A DNA stretch of 64,000 nt from Arthrobacter sp. zg-Y919 (GCF_030142045.1 NZ_CP126242.1:930001-994000), one strand, 5' to 3'. Positions 1 through 9,290 are shown, numbered from the stretch's first letter. The notes: generated from the sequence alone by a model not told the origin. Made by a program: numbers and translations.

Positions 1-670
1 AAGTGAAGCCGGCCCGGTCCAGCAGCTCCTTCAGTACCTCGGCCCGCACGAACTTCAGCGTGCTGCGGCTGACGAACCGTTCGCCGTCGGACCGGAAAAC
101 GGTGCGGTCCTCGAAGGTAACCAAAACACCGTCGGGCTGGTCTTCAGCCGCGATCAGCTCCCATTCCAGCTCCAGCGTTCCCGCTGAGGAATCCTGGATC
201 GCCGGTCCGGTCCTGCCGCTGTCCCACTCCAGCCAGGCCTTCGCCGTTGGATTGCGTGTCTCGAAATAGAAGGCTCCCCCGGGTACGAGCCGGGACCGGA
301 CGGCGGTCAGTGTCTCGAGAATCTCGGCCTCTGTCAGCAGGCACTGGAACGCGTGCCCGGTCATCAGGGCAGCATCAAACGGACCCGGAGGCAGATCCGG
401 CGCGGTGCCCTGCAGCCAGGTAACATTCCCGCTGCCGTCGCGCGAACGCGCCACCTCCAACATCCCGGAGGCCGGATCGACGCCGGTCAACGTGTGTCCC
501 GCCTGCGCCAGACGCACGGCGAAACTGCCGGTACCGCATCCGACGTCGGCAATCCGGAGCGGCTTATCGCCGATCAACCCTGCGTAGAAGTCGGTGTCCC
601 ACTGCCCGGCATTGTCTTCGTCATAGAGCGCCACCAGCCGCGGCTCGTTGTAGAACGTGTCAACCATCAT
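1..670 (-). CDS. Class I SAM-dependent methyltransferase (3' end outside window)
   Basis: The gene runs leftward off the window, so its C-terminus is missing (223 codons visible). The N-terminal part begins MMVDTFYNEP and contains the glycine-rich SAM-binding motif VGCGTGSFAV about 45 residues in, followed by an acidic TGVDPASGML strand end, the usual motif I and II layout of a Rossmann-fold methyltransferase. The later segment GHAFQCLL and GGAFYFETRNP fits the motif IV and V region of methyltransferase domain 25/11 proteins. Tandem ATG codons at 670 and 667 follow a GGGGGA Shine-Dalgarno-like run, so either may be used. The substrate cannot be told from sequence. It diverges from the TraR/DksA-like gene. 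Confidence 0.85.
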   Translation of the reverse strand, partial: MMVDTFYNEPRLVALYDEDNAGQWDTDFYAGLIGDKPLRIADVGCGTGSFAVRLAQAGHTLTGVDPASGMLEVARSRDGSGNVTWLQGTAPDLPPGPFDAALMTGHAFQCLLTEAEILETLTAVRSRLVPGGAFYFETRNPTAKAWLEWDSGRTGPAIQDSSAGTLELEWELIAAEDQPDGVLVTFEDRTVFRSDGERFVSRSTLKFVRAEVLKELLDRAGFT

Positions 671-763
671 TCCCCCGGATTTCGGACTGTTGACCCGAAT
701 CCTACCGGGATTAAGCCCTGAGGAAAGGGCGGTCCGGAGCAGCCGTTTTGCGCGTTCGAGCGG

Positions 764-778
764 CGGATAATTTATCCG
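764..778. promoter_or_regulatory. Perfect 15-bp palindrome in divergent intergenic region
   Basis: CGGATAA and TTATCCG flank a single T. It lies between the divergent methyltransferase and TraR/DksA-like genes, 40 bp before the ATG of the latter. It includes a GATAAT that could serve as a -10 element. An operator is inferred from position and symmetry only. Confidence 0.35.
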
Positions 779-817
779 ATGCATCCAGTGCAGCACTGAC
801 TCACAGGAGGAATACGC

Positions 818-1294
818 ATGCCTCGAAAAGCACCCCCGGCCCCGCGGAAGACTATCCACGGGACCTCCGGGCCCGGGCTGCCCTCGCAGTCGCCGCCCGC
901 GCCTCCCGCAGCGCAGACCGCGCCGCAGACTCCACCGGACCTGGACGCCGCCTACTTCGCCCGCCTGATCGATGAGCGGATGGAGCACACCCGAGAGCAG
1001 ATCAGTACGCTGACGGCCGTCATCCGGGAAGTCACGCTGGCCGCCAAGGATATTCCCGCAGACGACGAACATGATCCCGAAGGAACCACCGTGTCCGTGG
1101 AACGGGCCAACGAGGTGGCCCTGCTCGCCGCAGCGGAAACGTCCCTTCTGGAACTGATGGAGGCACGCGAACGCCTGAACACAGACGCTTACGGAATCTG
1201 TGAACGGTGCGGGACCCCCATCCCGGCAGCAAGGCTGGAGATCCGTCCAGAAACCCGTTTCTGCGTGGAGTGCGCGGCCGCCCGTCGCCGGTAG
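818..1294 (+). CDS. TraR/DksA-family C4 zinc-finger protein
   Basis: A 158-residue protein with a low-complexity Pro/Ala-rich N-terminus (residues 1-45), a predicted helical hairpin (about 50-130) and a C-terminal C4 zinc finger, CERCGTPIP followed by RFCVEC. This is the arrangement of the DksA/TraR family, whose members act on RNA polymerase through the secondary channel; short actinobacterial members often lack the acidic tip of true DksA, so its exact role is uncertain. The ATG is preceded by a strong AGGAGG at 803-808, which fixes the start. It is transcribed alone, divergent from the methyltransferase gene. Confidence 0.85.
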   Translation: MPRKAPPAPRKTIHGTSGPGLPSQSPPAPPAAQTAPQTPPDLDAAYFARLIDERMEHTREQISTLTAVIREVTLAAKDIPADDEHDPEGTTVSVERANEVALLAAAETSLLELMEARERLNTDAYGICERCGTPIPAARLEIRPETRFCVECAAARRR

Positions 1295-1422
1295 CGCGAC
1301 TGCCCAGCGGCCGCCCATGGCGCGGGACCATGTGCGCCGCCTCACCACTGTCCGGAGAGCCTCCCGGACGGGGATAGAATCTACGTGCACTTCAACCATG
1401 ACCTTAAGGATTCGTACCACGC

Positions 1423-1917
1423 ATGAGCATCACCATCCGGCTTGCCACCGAGGCTGACTATGAAGACATCCGCCGGATTACCCGTGAGGCTTACCTGCAC
1501 GGCAACCACATCGAAGCCGACAATCCGTACGTCAAGGAACTGGAAAACGTAGAGGACCGGGCCAAGCACACCGAGCTCTGGGTCGCCGAGCTCGACGGCA
1601 AGGTGGCCGCCTCCGCCGCCATCACCTACACCGGCCAGCCCTACACGGACATTGCCATTGAGGGTGAGCTGGAATTCCGGATGCTCGCCGTTGACCCCGC
1701 CCTCCAGCGCGGGGGAGTGGGCCGCGCGATGGTCAACGCCATCGTCGACTACGCCCGGAACAAGGAAGGCATCGAGGCGGTCAGCCTGACCAGCATGACC
1801 ACCATGAAGAAGGCGCACGCCCTTTACCTGTCCTGCGGGTTTGAACGGGTTCCGGAACGCGACTGGACTGTTCCCGGCGAGGACTACATTCTCTGGGTCT
1901 TCCGCAAGGCGGTTTAG
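1423..1917 (+). CDS. GNAT-family N-acetyltransferase
   Basis: A 164-residue single-domain GNAT enzyme that would transfer an acetyl group from acetyl-CoA to an amine. The acetyl-CoA pyrophosphate-binding motif A is visible as LAVDPALQRGGVGRAM (about residues 87-102), and the C-terminal motif B as ALYLSCGFERV. The substrate is unknown. The gene stands alone, with a terminator hairpin 25 bp downstream and gatC beginning 173 bp later. Confidence 0.85.
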   Translation: MSITIRLATEADYEDIRRITREAYLHGNHIEADNPYVKELENVEDRAKHTELWVAELDGKVAASAAITYTGQPYTDIAIEGELEFRMLAVDPALQRGGVGRAMVNAIVDYARNKEGIEAVSLTSMTTMKKAHALYLSCGFERVPERDWTVPGEDYILWVFRKAV

Positions 1918-1941
1918 TTCTCCGTCCAGCACACGGCCCCT

Positions 1942-1977
1942 GCCGTCCCGGCGCCCGACGGCGGCGGGACGGCTTTT
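1942..1977 (+). terminator. Intrinsic terminator after the acetyltransferase gene
   Basis: GCCGTCCCG (1942-1950) pairs with CGGGACGGC (1965-1973) across a GC-rich loop, followed by TTTT. Confidence 0.75.
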
Positions 1978-2090
1978 GCATGTCGGCGGGCATGTGGCGG
2001 CGGCCTCCATGCCGTGCCCCCGGACGCCGTAGACTGGAACCGATACCGGTGAAAGCCGAAACACGTTCCTATAAGACGCATGGGAGACTC

Positions 2091-2387
2091 ATGTCTGAGA
2101 TCAATCGTGAGGCTGTGGCGCATCTTGCGCGGCTGGCCCACATTGAGATGACCAACGACGAGCTGGACAAGATGGCCGGCGAACTCGATGTCATCGTGGA
2201 TTCGATCAAATCCGTAAGCGAAGTTGCCGGCGAGGACATCCCGGCCACCTCCCACCCCATCCCGCTGGTCAACGTCTTCCGCGAAGACGTTGTGGGCCAG
2301 ACGCTGACCAATGAAGAAGCCCTGTCCGGCGCCCCGGACAATGCCGCCGGCCGCTTCAAGGTCCCTGCCATCCTGGATGAGGAGTAA
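2091..2387 (+). CDS. gatC: Asp-tRNA(Asn)/Glu-tRNA(Gln) amidotransferase subunit C
   Basis: GatC is the small stabilising subunit of the GatCAB complex that converts Glu-tRNA(Gln) (and Asp-tRNA(Asn)) to the amidated form. The 98-residue product begins [20 protein letters not shown], the typical GatC N-terminus, and ends with the conserved-type segment [10 protein letters not shown]. The ATG at 2091 follows a GGGAGA; an in-frame codon further upstream would add residues unlike the family. It is first in a three-gene operon, with gatA starting 8 bp after its stop. Confidence 0.95.
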   Translation: MSEINREAVAHLARLAHIEMTNDELDKMAGELDVIVDSIKSVSEVAGEDIPATSHPIPLVNVFREDVVGQTLTNEEALSGAPDNAAGRFKVPAILDEE

Positions 2388-2395
2388 AAGCTTCC

Positions 2396-3898
2396 ATGAG
2401 TGAACTGATTACATCAAGCGCCGCACAGCTGGCCGCCAAGCTGGCCAGCGGTGAGGTATCCGCCGTCGAGGTTACGCAGGCCCACCTGGACCGCATCGCC
2501 GAGGTCGACGGCGCCATCAACGCCTTCCTGCACGTCAACACCGATGAAGCGCTGGCCGTTGCCGCCGACGTCGACAAGGCCCGCGCCAACGGCGAGGACC
2601 TGCACGAACTGGCCGGCGTGCCCATCGCCATCAAGGACCTCATCGTCACCAAGGGCCAGCCCACCACGGCAGGCTCCAAGATGCTCGAGGGCTGGATGAG
2701 CCCCTACGACGCCACGGTGATCTCGAAGATCCGTGCCGCCCGTATGCCGATGCTCGGCAAGACCAACCTGGACGAGTTCGCCATGGGCTCCTCCACGGAA
2801 CACTCCGCGTACGGCCCCACCCGCAACCCGTGGGACCTGGACCGCATCCCGGGCGGCTCCGGCGGCGGCTCAGCTGCCGCCGTCGCCGCCTTCGAAGCAC
2901 CGCTGGCGCTGGGCACCGACACCGGCGGATCCATCCGCCAGCCGGCCGCGGTCACCGGTTCAGTGGGCGTGAAGCCCACCTACGGCGGTGTCTCCCGCTA
3001 CGGTGCCATCGCCATGGCTTCCTCGCTGGACCAGATCGGCCCGGTCTCCCGCACCGTGCTGGACGCTGCCCTGCTGCAGGAACTCATCGGCGGCCACGAT
3101 CCCCGCGACTCCACCTCCCTCACGGATCCGGTGGGTGCACTGGCCGACGCCGCCCGCAACGGCAACGTTGCCGGCATGCGCATCGGCGTCATCAAGGAAC
3201 TGCAGGGCGAAGGCTACGAAGCCGGCGTACAGGCCCGCTTCACCGAGTCCCTCGACATGCTGCGGGATGCAGGAGCGGAAATCGTTGAGGTGTCCTGCCC
3301 CAACTTCAAGTACGCACTCGGTGCCTACTACCTGATCATGCCGTCCGAGGCCTCCTCGAACCTGGCCAAGTACGACGGCGTCCGGTACGGCATGCGCGAG
3401 CTGCCCGCCGAGCCGCCGCTGACCATCGAACGCGTTATGGGTGCCACCCGCGCCGCCGGCTTCGGCGACGAGGTCAAGCGCCGCATCATCCTGGGTACCT
3501 ACGCACTCTCCGCGGGCTACTACGACGCCTACTACGGCTCGGCCCAGAAGGTGCGCACCCTGATCCAGCGCGACTTCAACGCCGCGTTCGCCCAGGCCGA
3601 TGTGCTTATTTCCCCGACCTCGCCGAACACGGCCTTCAAGCTGGGGGAGAAGCTGGACGATCCGCTGGCGATGTACCTGAACGACGTCGCCACGATCCCG
3701 GCCAACATGGCCGGCGTTCCGGGTATCTCCATTCCCGGCGGCCTGTCCGACGGCCTGCCTGTCGGCATCCAGTTCCTGGCCCCGGCCCGCGAAGATGTCC
3801 GCCTTTACCGTGCCGGTGCCGCCCTTGAGCGCATGCTGGAACAGAAGTGGGGCGGCCCGCTGCTGGCCTCGGCACCCGTACTCGGAGGAGTGAAATAA
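2396..3898 (+). CDS. gatA: Asp-tRNA(Asn)/Glu-tRNA(Gln) amidotransferase subunit A
   Basis: Catalytic amidase subunit that hydrolyses glutamine and channels ammonia to GatB. The 500-residue protein has the amidase signature with Lys80 in [10 protein letters not shown], Ser155 in [12 protein letters not shown] and Ser179 in [12 protein letters not shown], matching the Ser-cisSer-Lys triad of the family. Length is normal. The stop codon is directly followed by the ATG of gatB, so the two are likely translationally coupled. Confidence 0.97.
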   Translation: MSELITSSAAQLAAKLASGEVSAVEVTQAHLDRIAEVDGAINAFLHVNTDEALAVAADVDKARANGEDLHELAGVPIAIKDLIVTKGQPTTAGSKMLEGWMSPYDATVISKIRAARMPMLGKTNLDEFAMGSSTEHSAYGPTRNPWDLDRIPGGSGGGSAAAVAAFEAPLALGTDTGGSIRQPAAVTGSVGVKPTYGGVSRYGAIAMASSLDQIGPVSRTVLDAALLQELIGGHDPRDSTSLTDPVGALADAARNGNVAGMRIGVIKELQGEGYEAGVQARFTESLDMLRDAGAEIVEVSCPNFKYALGAYYLIMPSEASSNLAKYDGVRYGMRELPAEPPLTIERVMGATRAAGFGDEVKRRIILGTYALSAGYYDAYYGSAQKVRTLIQRDFNAAFAQADVLISPTSPNTAFKLGEKLDDPLAMYLNDVATIPANMAGVPGISIPGGLSDGLPVGIQFLAPAREDVRLYRAGAALERMLEQKWGGPLLASAPVLGGVK

Positions 3899-5416
3899 AT
3901 GTCCGTCCACATCCAGGATGAAACCCTGTCCTTCGAAGAGGCCATGGAGAAGTACGACCCGGTACTGGGGTTCGAGGTCCACGTGGAGCTGAACACCAAA
4001 ACCAAGATGTTCTCCGACGCCCCGAACATCTTCGGCGACGAGCCCAACACGGCCGTCACCCCGGTGGACCTGGGCATGCCCGGCGTCCTACCGGTCGTGA
4101 ACAAGAAGGCCGTGGAGTACTCGATCCTCATTGGGCTCGCGTTGAACTGCAAGATCGCTGAATCCTGCACCTTCGCCCGGAAGCAGTACTTCTACCCGGA
4201 CACACCTAAGAACTTCCAGACGTCCCAGTACGAAGACCCCATCGCGTACGACGGCTACCTGGACATTGAGCTTGAAGACGGCACCATGTTCCGCGTCGAG
4301 ATCGAACGCGCGCACATGGAAGAAGACGCCGGCAAGCTCACGCACATGGGCGGCGCCGCCGGACGTATCCAGGGTGCCGACTTCTCCCTGGTCGACTACA
4401 ACCGCGCCGGCGTGCCGCTGGTGGAAATTGTCACCAAGCCGATCGAGGGCGCCGGATCGCGTGCTCCCGAGCTGGCCAAGGCCTACGTGGCGGCCATCCG
4501 GGAAATCGTGAAGAACCTGGGTGTCTCCGATGCCAAGATGGAGCGCGGCAACGTCCGCTGCGACGCCAACGTTTCCCTGCGCCCGTACGGCCAGGAAAAG
4601 TTCGGCACGCGTTCGGAAACGAAGAACGTGAACTCGCTGCGCGCCGTCGAACGCGCCGTCCGCTTCGAGATCCAGCGCCACGCCGCCGTCCTGGACTCCG
4701 GCAACGAAATTGTGCAGGAAACCCGGCACTGGCACGAGGACACCCGTTCCACCACCTCGGGACGGCCGAAGTCCGACGCCGATGACTACCGGTACTTCCC
4801 GGAACCGGACCTGCTGCCCGTGGTCACCACCACGGAATGGATCGAAGAGCTGCGCTCCCGCCTGCCCGAGCCGCCGGCCGAGCGCCGCAAGCGGCTGAAG
4901 GAAGACTGGGGCTACTCCGACGCCGAGTTCCGCGACGTCGTCAACGCCGGAGTTATGGAAGCCATCGAGGAAACCATTGCCGCCGGCGCCTCCGCTCAGG
5001 TTGCCCGCAAGTGGTGGATGGGCGAAGTTGCCCGCCGCGCCAAGGAAGCCGAAGTGGACCCGGTGGACGTCGGCGTCACGCCCGAGCTGATCGTCGAACT
5101 GGACCGCCTGGTCCAGACCGGCAAGATCAACGACAAGCTGGCCCGCCAGGTCCTGGACGGCGTCCTCGCCGGCGAAGGCACCCCGGAGGAAGTCATCGAG
5201 AAGCGCGGCCTCGCCGTGGTGTCCGACGACGGCCCCCTGCTTGAGGCAATCGACGCAGCACTGGCGGCACAGCCGGATGTTGCGGACAAGATCCGCGGCG
5301 GCAAGGTCCAGGCCGTCGGCGCCATCGTCGGTGGTGTAATGAAGGCCACCCGCGGACAGGCCGACGCCGGCCGCGTGCGCGAGCTGATCCTGGAACGCCT
5401 CGGCGTACAGGGCTAA
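3899..5416 (+). CDS. gatB: Asp-tRNA(Asn)/Glu-tRNA(Gln) amidotransferase subunit B
   Basis: tRNA-binding and kinase-like subunit of GatCAB that activates the misacylated aminoacyl-tRNA. The 505-residue product opens with GFEVHVELNTKTKMFS, shows the conserved block GNVRCDANVSLRP and the DADDYRYFPEPDL signature around residue 300, and ends in a YqeY-like helical tail for tRNA contact (about residues 355-505). It is the last gene of the operon and is followed by a strong hairpin. Confidence 0.97.
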   Translation: MSVHIQDETLSFEEAMEKYDPVLGFEVHVELNTKTKMFSDAPNIFGDEPNTAVTPVDLGMPGVLPVVNKKAVEYSILIGLALNCKIAESCTFARKQYFYPDTPKNFQTSQYEDPIAYDGYLDIELEDGTMFRVEIERAHMEEDAGKLTHMGGAAGRIQGADFSLVDYNRAGVPLVEIVTKPIEGAGSRAPELAKAYVAAIREIVKNLGVSDAKMERGNVRCDANVSLRPYGQEKFGTRSETKNVNSLRAVERAVRFEIQRHAAVLDSGNEIVQETRHWHEDTRSTTSGRPKSDADDYRYFPEPDLLPVVTTTEWIEELRSRLPEPPAERRKRLKEDWGYSDAEFRDVVNAGVMEAIEETIAAGASAQVARKWWMGEVARRAKEAEVDPVDVGVTPELIVELDRLVQTGKINDKLARQVLDGVLAGEGTPEEVIEKRGLAVVSDDGPLLEAIDAALAAQPDVADKIRGGKVQAVGAIVGGVMKATRGQADAGRVRELILERLGVQG

Positions 5417-5437
5417 CGTACCGACAGATTGACGGGG

Positions 5438-5472
5438 GACCCCGGCAGGCATCGTGCCTGCCGGGGTCCTGC
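5438..5472 (+). terminator. Terminator of gatCAB
   Basis: A perfect 14-bp stem, GACCCCGGCAGGCA (5438-5451) with its complement at 5455-5468, and a TCG loop. A short T-rich stretch follows. Confidence 0.8.
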
Positions 5473-5514
5473 TGTTTCATGGCCGGGGGCACACTTCGCA
5501 GGTACGCTTTCGAA

Positions 5515-6414
5515 ATGGCCAACCTTCCCGCCGCCGAAATCTCCGCTGATCCCGCGCTGGTGCGGCAACTGGTGCTGGAACAGCATCCGGAGCTGGGCGG
5601 GCAGGCACTGCGGCAGGTGGCCAGTGGGTGGGACAACTACATATACCGCCTCGGAACCGAGTACGCGGTCCGGCTGCCGCGCCGCCGCTCTGCTGCCGGA
5701 CTGACCGCGAACGAACAGCGCTGGCTGCCGCAGCTGACCGCTGGTGTCCCCGTCCAGACCTCCGCCCCGCTGTATTGCGGAACCCCGTGCGAGCTCTACC
5801 CGTGGCCGTGGAACATCACCGCCTGGTTCGATGGCCAGGATGTTTCCCTGTCACCCCGCGACCGCAATGTTTCCCTGGCCGAGCCGCTGGCCGCTTTCCT
5901 CAACGCCTTCCACCGCCCGGCGCCACCGGATTTTCCCCGCAACGCGGTCAGGGGCGGGCCGTTGTCCGGGAGGGACGAAGCAGTGCAGGGCAGGTTGAAC
6001 AGCGGGATGGTGCCGCACGCCGCCCGGGTACAGGAACTCTGGGACGAGGCACAGAACATCCCGGCATGGACCGGCCCCCCGCTGTGGCTGCACGGAGACC
6101 TCCACCCGGCGAACCTTGTGGCCAAGGACAACACCCTGCAGGCCGTCATCGACTTCGGTGATCTCACTGCGGGCGACCCGGCCACCGACCTTGCCGCCGC
6201 GTGGCTGGTGTTCGACGCCGAAGGCCGGCAGAAGTTCCGCAGTGCCCTGGGCAGCCAGTACGACGGCGACCCTCACGTGTGGGAGCGGGCCCGCGGCTGG
6301 GCGGTCTGCATGGCTACGAACCTCCTGGCGAACTCCGATGACGCGCCCGGGCTGTACCTCGTGGGCTCGGAAACCCTGATGGAAATCCTCACCGGTGACC
6401 GGGAGAGGTTCTGA
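5515..6414 (+). CDS. Aminoglycoside phosphotransferase (APH) family kinase
   Basis: A 299-residue protein-kinase-like small-molecule phosphotransferase. The nucleotide-binding part contains WDNYIYRLGTEYAVRLPRR; the catalytic loop is LHGDLHPANLV (Asp and Asn of the Brenner motif) and the metal-binding segment is VIDFGDLTAGDPATDLA. Members phosphorylate antibiotics or ordinary metabolites, and the sequence does not tell which. The chosen ATG gives MANLPAAEIS; an in-frame ATG at 5479 would add 12 residues but sits in the gatB terminator region. The FAD oxidoreductase gene starts 20 bp downstream, suggesting co-transcription. Confidence 0.85.
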   Translation: MANLPAAEISADPALVRQLVLEQHPELGGQALRQVASGWDNYIYRLGTEYAVRLPRRRSAAGLTANEQRWLPQLTAGVPVQTSAPLYCGTPCELYPWPWNITAWFDGQDVSLSPRDRNVSLAEPLAAFLNAFHRPAPPDFPRNAVRGGPLSGRDEAVQGRLNSGMVPHAARVQELWDEAQNIPAWTGPPLWLHGDLHPANLVAKDNTLQAVIDFGDLTAGDPATDLAAAWLVFDAEGRQKFRSALGSQYDGDPHVWERARGWAVCMATNLLANSDDAPGLYLVGSETLMEILTGDRERF

Positions 6415-6434
6415 GCAGTGGAAAGGATCATCCT

Positions 6435-7592
6435 GTGAGCCAGGCAGAGGCTGAAACCCGGCACGAGGACCTTGAATGCGAGGTCCTGGTGATCGGAGGC
6501 GGAATCGCCGGACTGTCCCTGGCCGGCGAACTGGCCTCACGGCTGGGCGCCTCGCAGGGGGCATCGGGAAACGAGGCCGCCCGCGTGGTCCTCGTGGAAG
6601 CTGAACCGACACTGGGCTACCACACGTCCTCCCGCTCGGCCCGGCAGCTGATTCCCAGCTACGGCCCTCCGGCCATCCAGGACCTGACCCTTCGGACGCT
6701 GGCCTTGATCCGGGCGGCGGAGGCGCGCCTGCCGGAACCTATCCTGGCGCCGCGGAGCTTCCTGCTGATCGGAGACGAAGAAACCGTGCGGGACCGGGCA
6801 AGCGCCCATATGCATCCGGTCATGCAGGCTGAAGCCCTCGGACTGTCGCCGGAACTGAGGCCGGAGGCCTTCACCGCCGCAGGTTTAGACACAACCTCGG
6901 TGGCCTGCAACACGGACGCGCTGCTGGAATATCACCGGGCACGCCTCACAGCCGCCGGCGGACGGGTCCTGACCGGCCGGCGGGTGGAGTCGGCCCGCCG
7001 GACGGGGGAGGGGGATGCGCAGCGGTGGGAAGTCAGGTCTGCGGGGACACGGTTCCAGGCCCGGGTGGTAGTCAACGCCGCCGGTGCCTGGGCGGACACC
7101 ATTGCGGGAATCTTCGGGGCGGAACCACTCGCGCTCACGCCCTACCGGCGCACCGCCGCCGTCGTCGATGTTGAACGGCCGCTGGAAGCCGGGGCACCCA
7201 TGGTGGCCGACGCCGCCGACCGGTTCTACTACCGGCCCGAGGGTGGGCAGGTACTGATCTCTCCCGCCGAAAGGGAGCCGAGCGTGGCGGAGGATGCCAG
7301 GCACCGGGACACGGAGGTGCAGGCACTGGTGGATCTGATCAACAGCGTCACAACCATGGGCATTACCGGGGTCTCGCGCGCGTGGACCGGACTGCGGACC
7401 GAGGCGCCGGACGGGCTGCCCGTGGTGGGGTGGGACCCGGCGGTTCCAGGGTTTTTCTGGCTGGCGGGTCAGGGCGGTTACGGGTTCCAGACATCGTCCG
7501 CGATTGCAGAGCTGGCGGCGGGGATCCTGTGCGGTGAATCCGTCGGAAACGGCCCCGCCGAAGCACTGAGTCCCGCCCGTTCCAGAGTGTGA
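6435..7592 (+). CDS. FAD-dependent oxidoreductase (D-amino-acid/glycine oxidase family)
   Basis: A 385-residue flavoenzyme starting at GTG. The N-terminal dinucleotide-binding motif is VLVIGGGIAGLSLAGELAS, and the C-terminal FAD-contacting segment is GFFWLAGQGGYGFQTSSA. This is the DAO fold (PF01266), whose members oxidise amines or 2-hydroxy acids using oxygen or a quinone. The middle part carries VVNAAGAWADTIAG, typical of the family. The actual substrate is not recognisable. The gene directly follows the APH-type kinase. Confidence 0.85.
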   Translation: MSQAEAETRHEDLECEVLVIGGGIAGLSLAGELASRLGASQGASGNEAARVVLVEAEPTLGYHTSSRSARQLIPSYGPPAIQDLTLRTLALIRAAEARLPEPILAPRSFLLIGDEETVRDRASAHMHPVMQAEALGLSPELRPEAFTAAGLDTTSVACNTDALLEYHRARLTAAGGRVLTGRRVESARRTGEGDAQRWEVRSAGTRFQARVVVNAAGAWADTIAGIFGAEPLALTPYRRTAAVVDVERPLEAGAPMVADAADRFYYRPEGGQVLISPAEREPSVAEDARHRDTEVQALVDLINSVTTMGITGVSRAWTGLRTEAPDGLPVVGWDPAVPGFFWLAGQGGYGFQTSSAIAELAAGILCGESVGNGPAEALSPARSRV

Positions 7593-7743
7593 CCAAAGTC
7601 TCATCCTTTGGCGCGTAACGAATCAGCCAACGTGCGCGGGAATGGTCATTAGGCTCCCGAGACATGCCTAGAGTTAGTACCAAGCCCGTCCGCGAATGCT
7701 TCAATGCCTCGCAAAAAAGTCAGTGCCCGAAAGGTTAGTCTCA

Positions 7744-8664
7744 GTGCCAGATTTCTTGCCGCCGAAAGTTGTTGGCGTGCAGCAGCGTCCGCTTTATATC
7801 CGGGTACGTTCGATCCTGACAATTCTTAGTACCCTGTGGCTGGTTTTCGCTGTTATCGGCATCGGGTTCTTTTCGGGAGGGACCACGTCCCTCGCATTTT
7901 CGCTGATTCTTCTTTACGGCACAGGCGCGGCCCTGTTGGTCGTCATTTCGGCTCTTTACCGGGTCCTCACCCGTGCCGCCGTCCAGCGCGCGGAAGCTGT
8001 TCCCGAAGACAATGCCGCCGCTGTGTTCGTTGACACGACCAGGTCGGCAACCGAAGAGATCATGGCGGCCCTGCGCCCGGCAGCTCCCCATGGCCGGCCC
8101 GCCGTATCCGTGCGGATGCCCCAATCCGTGGACGCCGTGGACGTCGCTGCCGCCCTGGCGGCACGAACCGCCGTCATGACCTCCGCGGCTGCCGCGGACA
8201 AGGCCGCAGCCGCCGCCGCGGCGATGGTGGCCGGCGGGAAACCGGCAACGAGCAAGTCAGTTGTGAACAAGTCTGCCGTGAACAAATCGGCCACCAAGAA
8301 GAAAGCCGCACCGAAGCAGCCTTCCCAGCCGAAGAAAACCCAGGCGGGTAAGTCCCGCCCCGCCAACAACGCGGGATCGCGCGGCACGGGTGGCCAGGCC
8401 GGCACGGCGCCGAAAAAGGGTACCGGTGGCAAGAAGCCCGGTTCGGCGGGCAAAGGCTCATCCGCGGGCAAGGGCTCAAAGAACGGGACAGCCAGTGGGA
8501 CGAAGGGGCCTTCCGGGGCAGGCCGGTTGTCCATGACAGTAGCCGGCATCCGCACCGCCCAGCAGGACCTGCTGCCGCGGCTGGCCGGAGCTCCGTCCTG
8601 CCGCTTTCCCGGCGGCCCCGCAGGCTTGGGACCTGCAGGTCCGCATCAGCTCGTGGCCGCCTGA
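7744..8664 (+). CDS. Two-helix membrane protein with basic, histone-like C-terminal tail
   Basis: I do not recognise a named family. From GTG at 7744 (MPDFLPPKVVGV...; AAAGG about 10 bp upstream) the product is 306 residues; an in-frame ATG at 7696 would add 16 residues without a good ribosome site. Two hydrophobic segments lie near residues 24-45 and 52-75. After an Ala-rich stretch comes a long disordered tail (about residues 155-265) rich in Lys, Ala, Gly and Ser with repeated NKSA and KKGTGGKK-like motifs, as in H1-like proteins. A membrane anchor carrying a polycationic tail could bind DNA, RNA or wall polymers; this is inference. A hairpin terminator follows. Confidence 0.6.
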   Translation: MPDFLPPKVVGVQQRPLYIRVRSILTILSTLWLVFAVIGIGFFSGGTTSLAFSLILLYGTGAALLVVISALYRVLTRAAVQRAEAVPEDNAAAVFVDTTRSATEEIMAALRPAAPHGRPAVSVRMPQSVDAVDVAAALAARTAVMTSAAAADKAAAAAAAMVAGGKPATSKSVVNKSAVNKSATKKKAAPKQPSQPKKTQAGKSRPANNAGSRGTGGQAGTAPKKGTGGKKPGSAGKGSSAGKGSKNGTASGTKGPSGAGRLSMTVAGIRTAQQDLLPRLAGAPSCRFPGGPAGLGPAGPHQLVAA

Positions 8665-8895
8665 AGGCGAAATACTCAGGTAGCTATCAGGTTGCCTTCA
8701 GCGCCCACCCAGACGAGACGTTTATTGTCGTTAGTACCTCATAAGGGTGCGAGTGATGAATGGACCGAGTAGTGACCGGTCCGGACGCCGGCAGACTAGG
8801 TTGTTTCCCCCAACCAACCCAAGTCTGCCGGCGTTTTCCCTTTTAACCGGCTGATGGGGCCCAGACCCGGTTTGGGGCAACCCAGCCAGGCACAG
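8665..8895 (+). terminator. Intergenic region with long-looped terminator hairpin
   Basis: No gene is supported here. CGCCGGCAGACT (8786-8797) pairs perfectly with AGTCTGCCGGCG (8822-8833), the loop holds a second small pairing (GGTTG with CAACC), and TTTTCCCTTTT follows, so it should stop rightward transcription from the membrane-protein gene. The 90 bp before the hairpin show no convincing element. Confidence 0.65.
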
Positions 8896-9201
8896 TCATT
8901 CGGCGCGGAAATCCTCAAATTCCCCGGCAGCCGGGGAAAAGGATTCCTCGACGTTGGCCACGACTCCCGGTGCCTTCGGTCCGCGCAGAAATTCCAGCAG
9001 TCCGTCGAGCGCCGGCCCCCTGCCCTCGGCCACCACATGGACCGACCCGTCGGCTGCATTGGAGACGACGCCGGTCAGGCCCAGCTGTACCGCCTGGCGA
9101 AGCGTGCGGTACCGGAACCCCACACCCTGGACCTCTCCGGTGACCCGGGCAGTCAGTCGGCGGGCGGTTCCTTCCGGATGCTCTTCCTCGTTCATCCGCA
9201 T
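8896..9201 (-). CDS. acyP: Acylphosphatase
   Basis: A small enzyme hydrolysing carboxyl-phosphate bonds of acyl phosphates. The 101-residue sequence contains the family signature GEVQGVGFRYRT, where the Arg binds phosphate, and the catalytic Asn in GVVSNAADGSVHVVAEG. The true start may be the ATG at 9201 or at 9195 (MNEEEHPEG). A short acidic N-terminal extension precedes the usual roughly 90-residue domain. It is transcribed leftward, convergent with the membrane-protein gene. Confidence 0.92.
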   Translation of the reverse strand: MRMNEEEHPEGTARRLTARVTGEVQGVGFRYRTLRQAVQLGLTGVVSNAADGSVHVVAEGRGPALDGLLEFLRGPKAPGVVANVEESFSPAAGEFEDFRAE

Positions 9202-9290
9202 AGCCTAGCGCGGAGAAACACATGGGCAGCTGGTAAACCGGGAATCTCCGCACCCATGTTCTCCGCAATGCGTCCGGGTTGGGTTGTGGG

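Noticed and set aside
4088-5452. Long open frame on the minus strand opposite gatB (and similar ones opposite gatA, dusB, glyS and the acyl-CoA carboxylase genes)
   Set aside because: High-GC genes commonly leave long open antisense frames. The translations are rich in His, Gly, Val and Asp with no family motifs, and the sense strand carries clear conserved genes.
8757-8855. Small open frame MNGPSSDRSG... before the acylphosphatase gene
   Set aside because: It runs straight through the terminator stem-loop and resembles nothing; hairpin sequence explains it.
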